Of a DNA stretch of 37,409 nucleotides, positions 37,222-37,409 are shown one piece after another. The DNA is from an uncultured Geobacteraceae bacterium. Lineage in GTDB: Bacteria > Desulfobacterota > Desulfuromonadia > Geobacterales > Pseudopelobacteraceae. The first letter of the stretch is position 1; every line of letters begins with the position of its first letter. Made by a program: the position numbers and the translations under genes. The stretch covers positions 1-37,409 of the forward strand of contig CAIYZD010000371.1 of NCBI GenBank assembly GCA_903930585.1. Direction: 5' to 3'. The notes under the pieces are model-generated. The model was not told the DNA's origin and ran no database searches. It saw nothing but the letters and a program-made list of their open reading frames with translations.

Positions 37222-37404
37222 TCAGGCTGCTTTACTCAGTCCATTCTGCTCGAAGTGAGCAGAAAAATATTCCATTGCTTCCCGCATGATATCCGATACG
37301 CTCTTGTGAGTGGTTTTCATCAGGTTTTCCAGGTGGTCGCGTTCTTCATCGCTTACCCTCATTGAAATGACATTGTAGCGTGGGTTCTCTCTCATTCTTC
37401 CCAT
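37222..37404 (-). CDS. Small ribbon-helix-helix protein (possible antitoxin or regulator)
   Basis: The 60-residue product fits a CopG/Arc-type ribbon-helix-helix: a beta strand NVISMRVSD followed by helices EERDHLENLMKTTH and SVSDIMREAMEYFSAHF. Such proteins bind DNA as dimers and often act as antitoxins or autoregulators. Only five bases precede the ATG in the window, so its promoter, any earlier start and any toxin partner upstream cannot be seen. It converges with rng across the large terminator hairpin. Confidence 0.75.
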   Translation of the reverse strand: MGRMRENPRYNVISMRVSDEERDHLENLMKTTHKSVSDIMREAMEYFSAHFEQNGLSKAA

Positions 37405-37409
37405 GGTAG

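Overview
The window is a gene-dense (about 90% coding), roughly 55% GC chromosomal segment of a Gram-negative bacterium. The mixture suggests a Geobacter/Pelobacter-like member of the Desulfuromonadia: RND and MacAB-type efflux, an Mla lipid-transport operon next to lon, many receiver-domain and c-di-GMP proteins, a bacteriohemerythrin, and a fused B12-binding radical SAM/DUF2344 protein beside RNase G. This assignment comes from gene content only. No rRNA, tRNA, insertion sequence, prophage or CRISPR array was seen.

Layout. Bases 1-1980 hold the 3' end of an RND pump gene and its TolC partner. Bases 2009-4671 hold a PfkB-family kinase, a TPR lipoprotein of PilF type and a RodZ-like protein. 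Bases 4731-8917 hold a signalling run (lone receiver, universal stress protein, receiver-histidine kinase, second receiver) followed by an uncharacterised FAD dehydrogenase. A hemerythrin gene (8949-9353) starts a long minus-strand block. Read in its transcriptional direction, the main operon is lon, mlaE, an EVE-domain gene, mlaF, mlaD and two M16 peptidases, one with and one without the zinc motif. All of its junctions are short gaps or ATGA overlaps. It joins lipid transport, envelope proteolysis and general proteolysis.

Between lon and the efflux genes lies a 477-base gap (17771-18247). It carries a strong promoter, a well-translated 20-codon ORF, a GC-rich hairpin that begins at the ORF's stop codon, and a near-perfect intrinsic terminator. 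This compact unit matches no family I recognise and is the best candidate for something undescribed. Downstream is a MacAB-like set split into adaptor, ATPase and permease, with an AlbA_2/Schlafen-type ATP-binding gene inserted between ATPase and permease. A HIT hydrolase and a third M16 peptidase follow.

Bases 24708-29893 (minus) hold a c-di-GMP module: a PilZ effector with a receiver-like N-terminus, an HD-GYP phosphodiesterase, a CheX-like phosphatase, a secreted transglutaminase-like protein and a receiver-GGDEF cyclase. Next come htpX-rsmB-rpe (minus), then the fused radical SAM gene and rng (plus), a large hairpin terminator, and a small ribbon-helix-helix gene at the right edge.

Several starts were moved downstream from the longest possible ORF where a Shine-Dalgarno site, gene junction or family N-terminus favoured it. 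Promoter calls are by eye and are candidates only.
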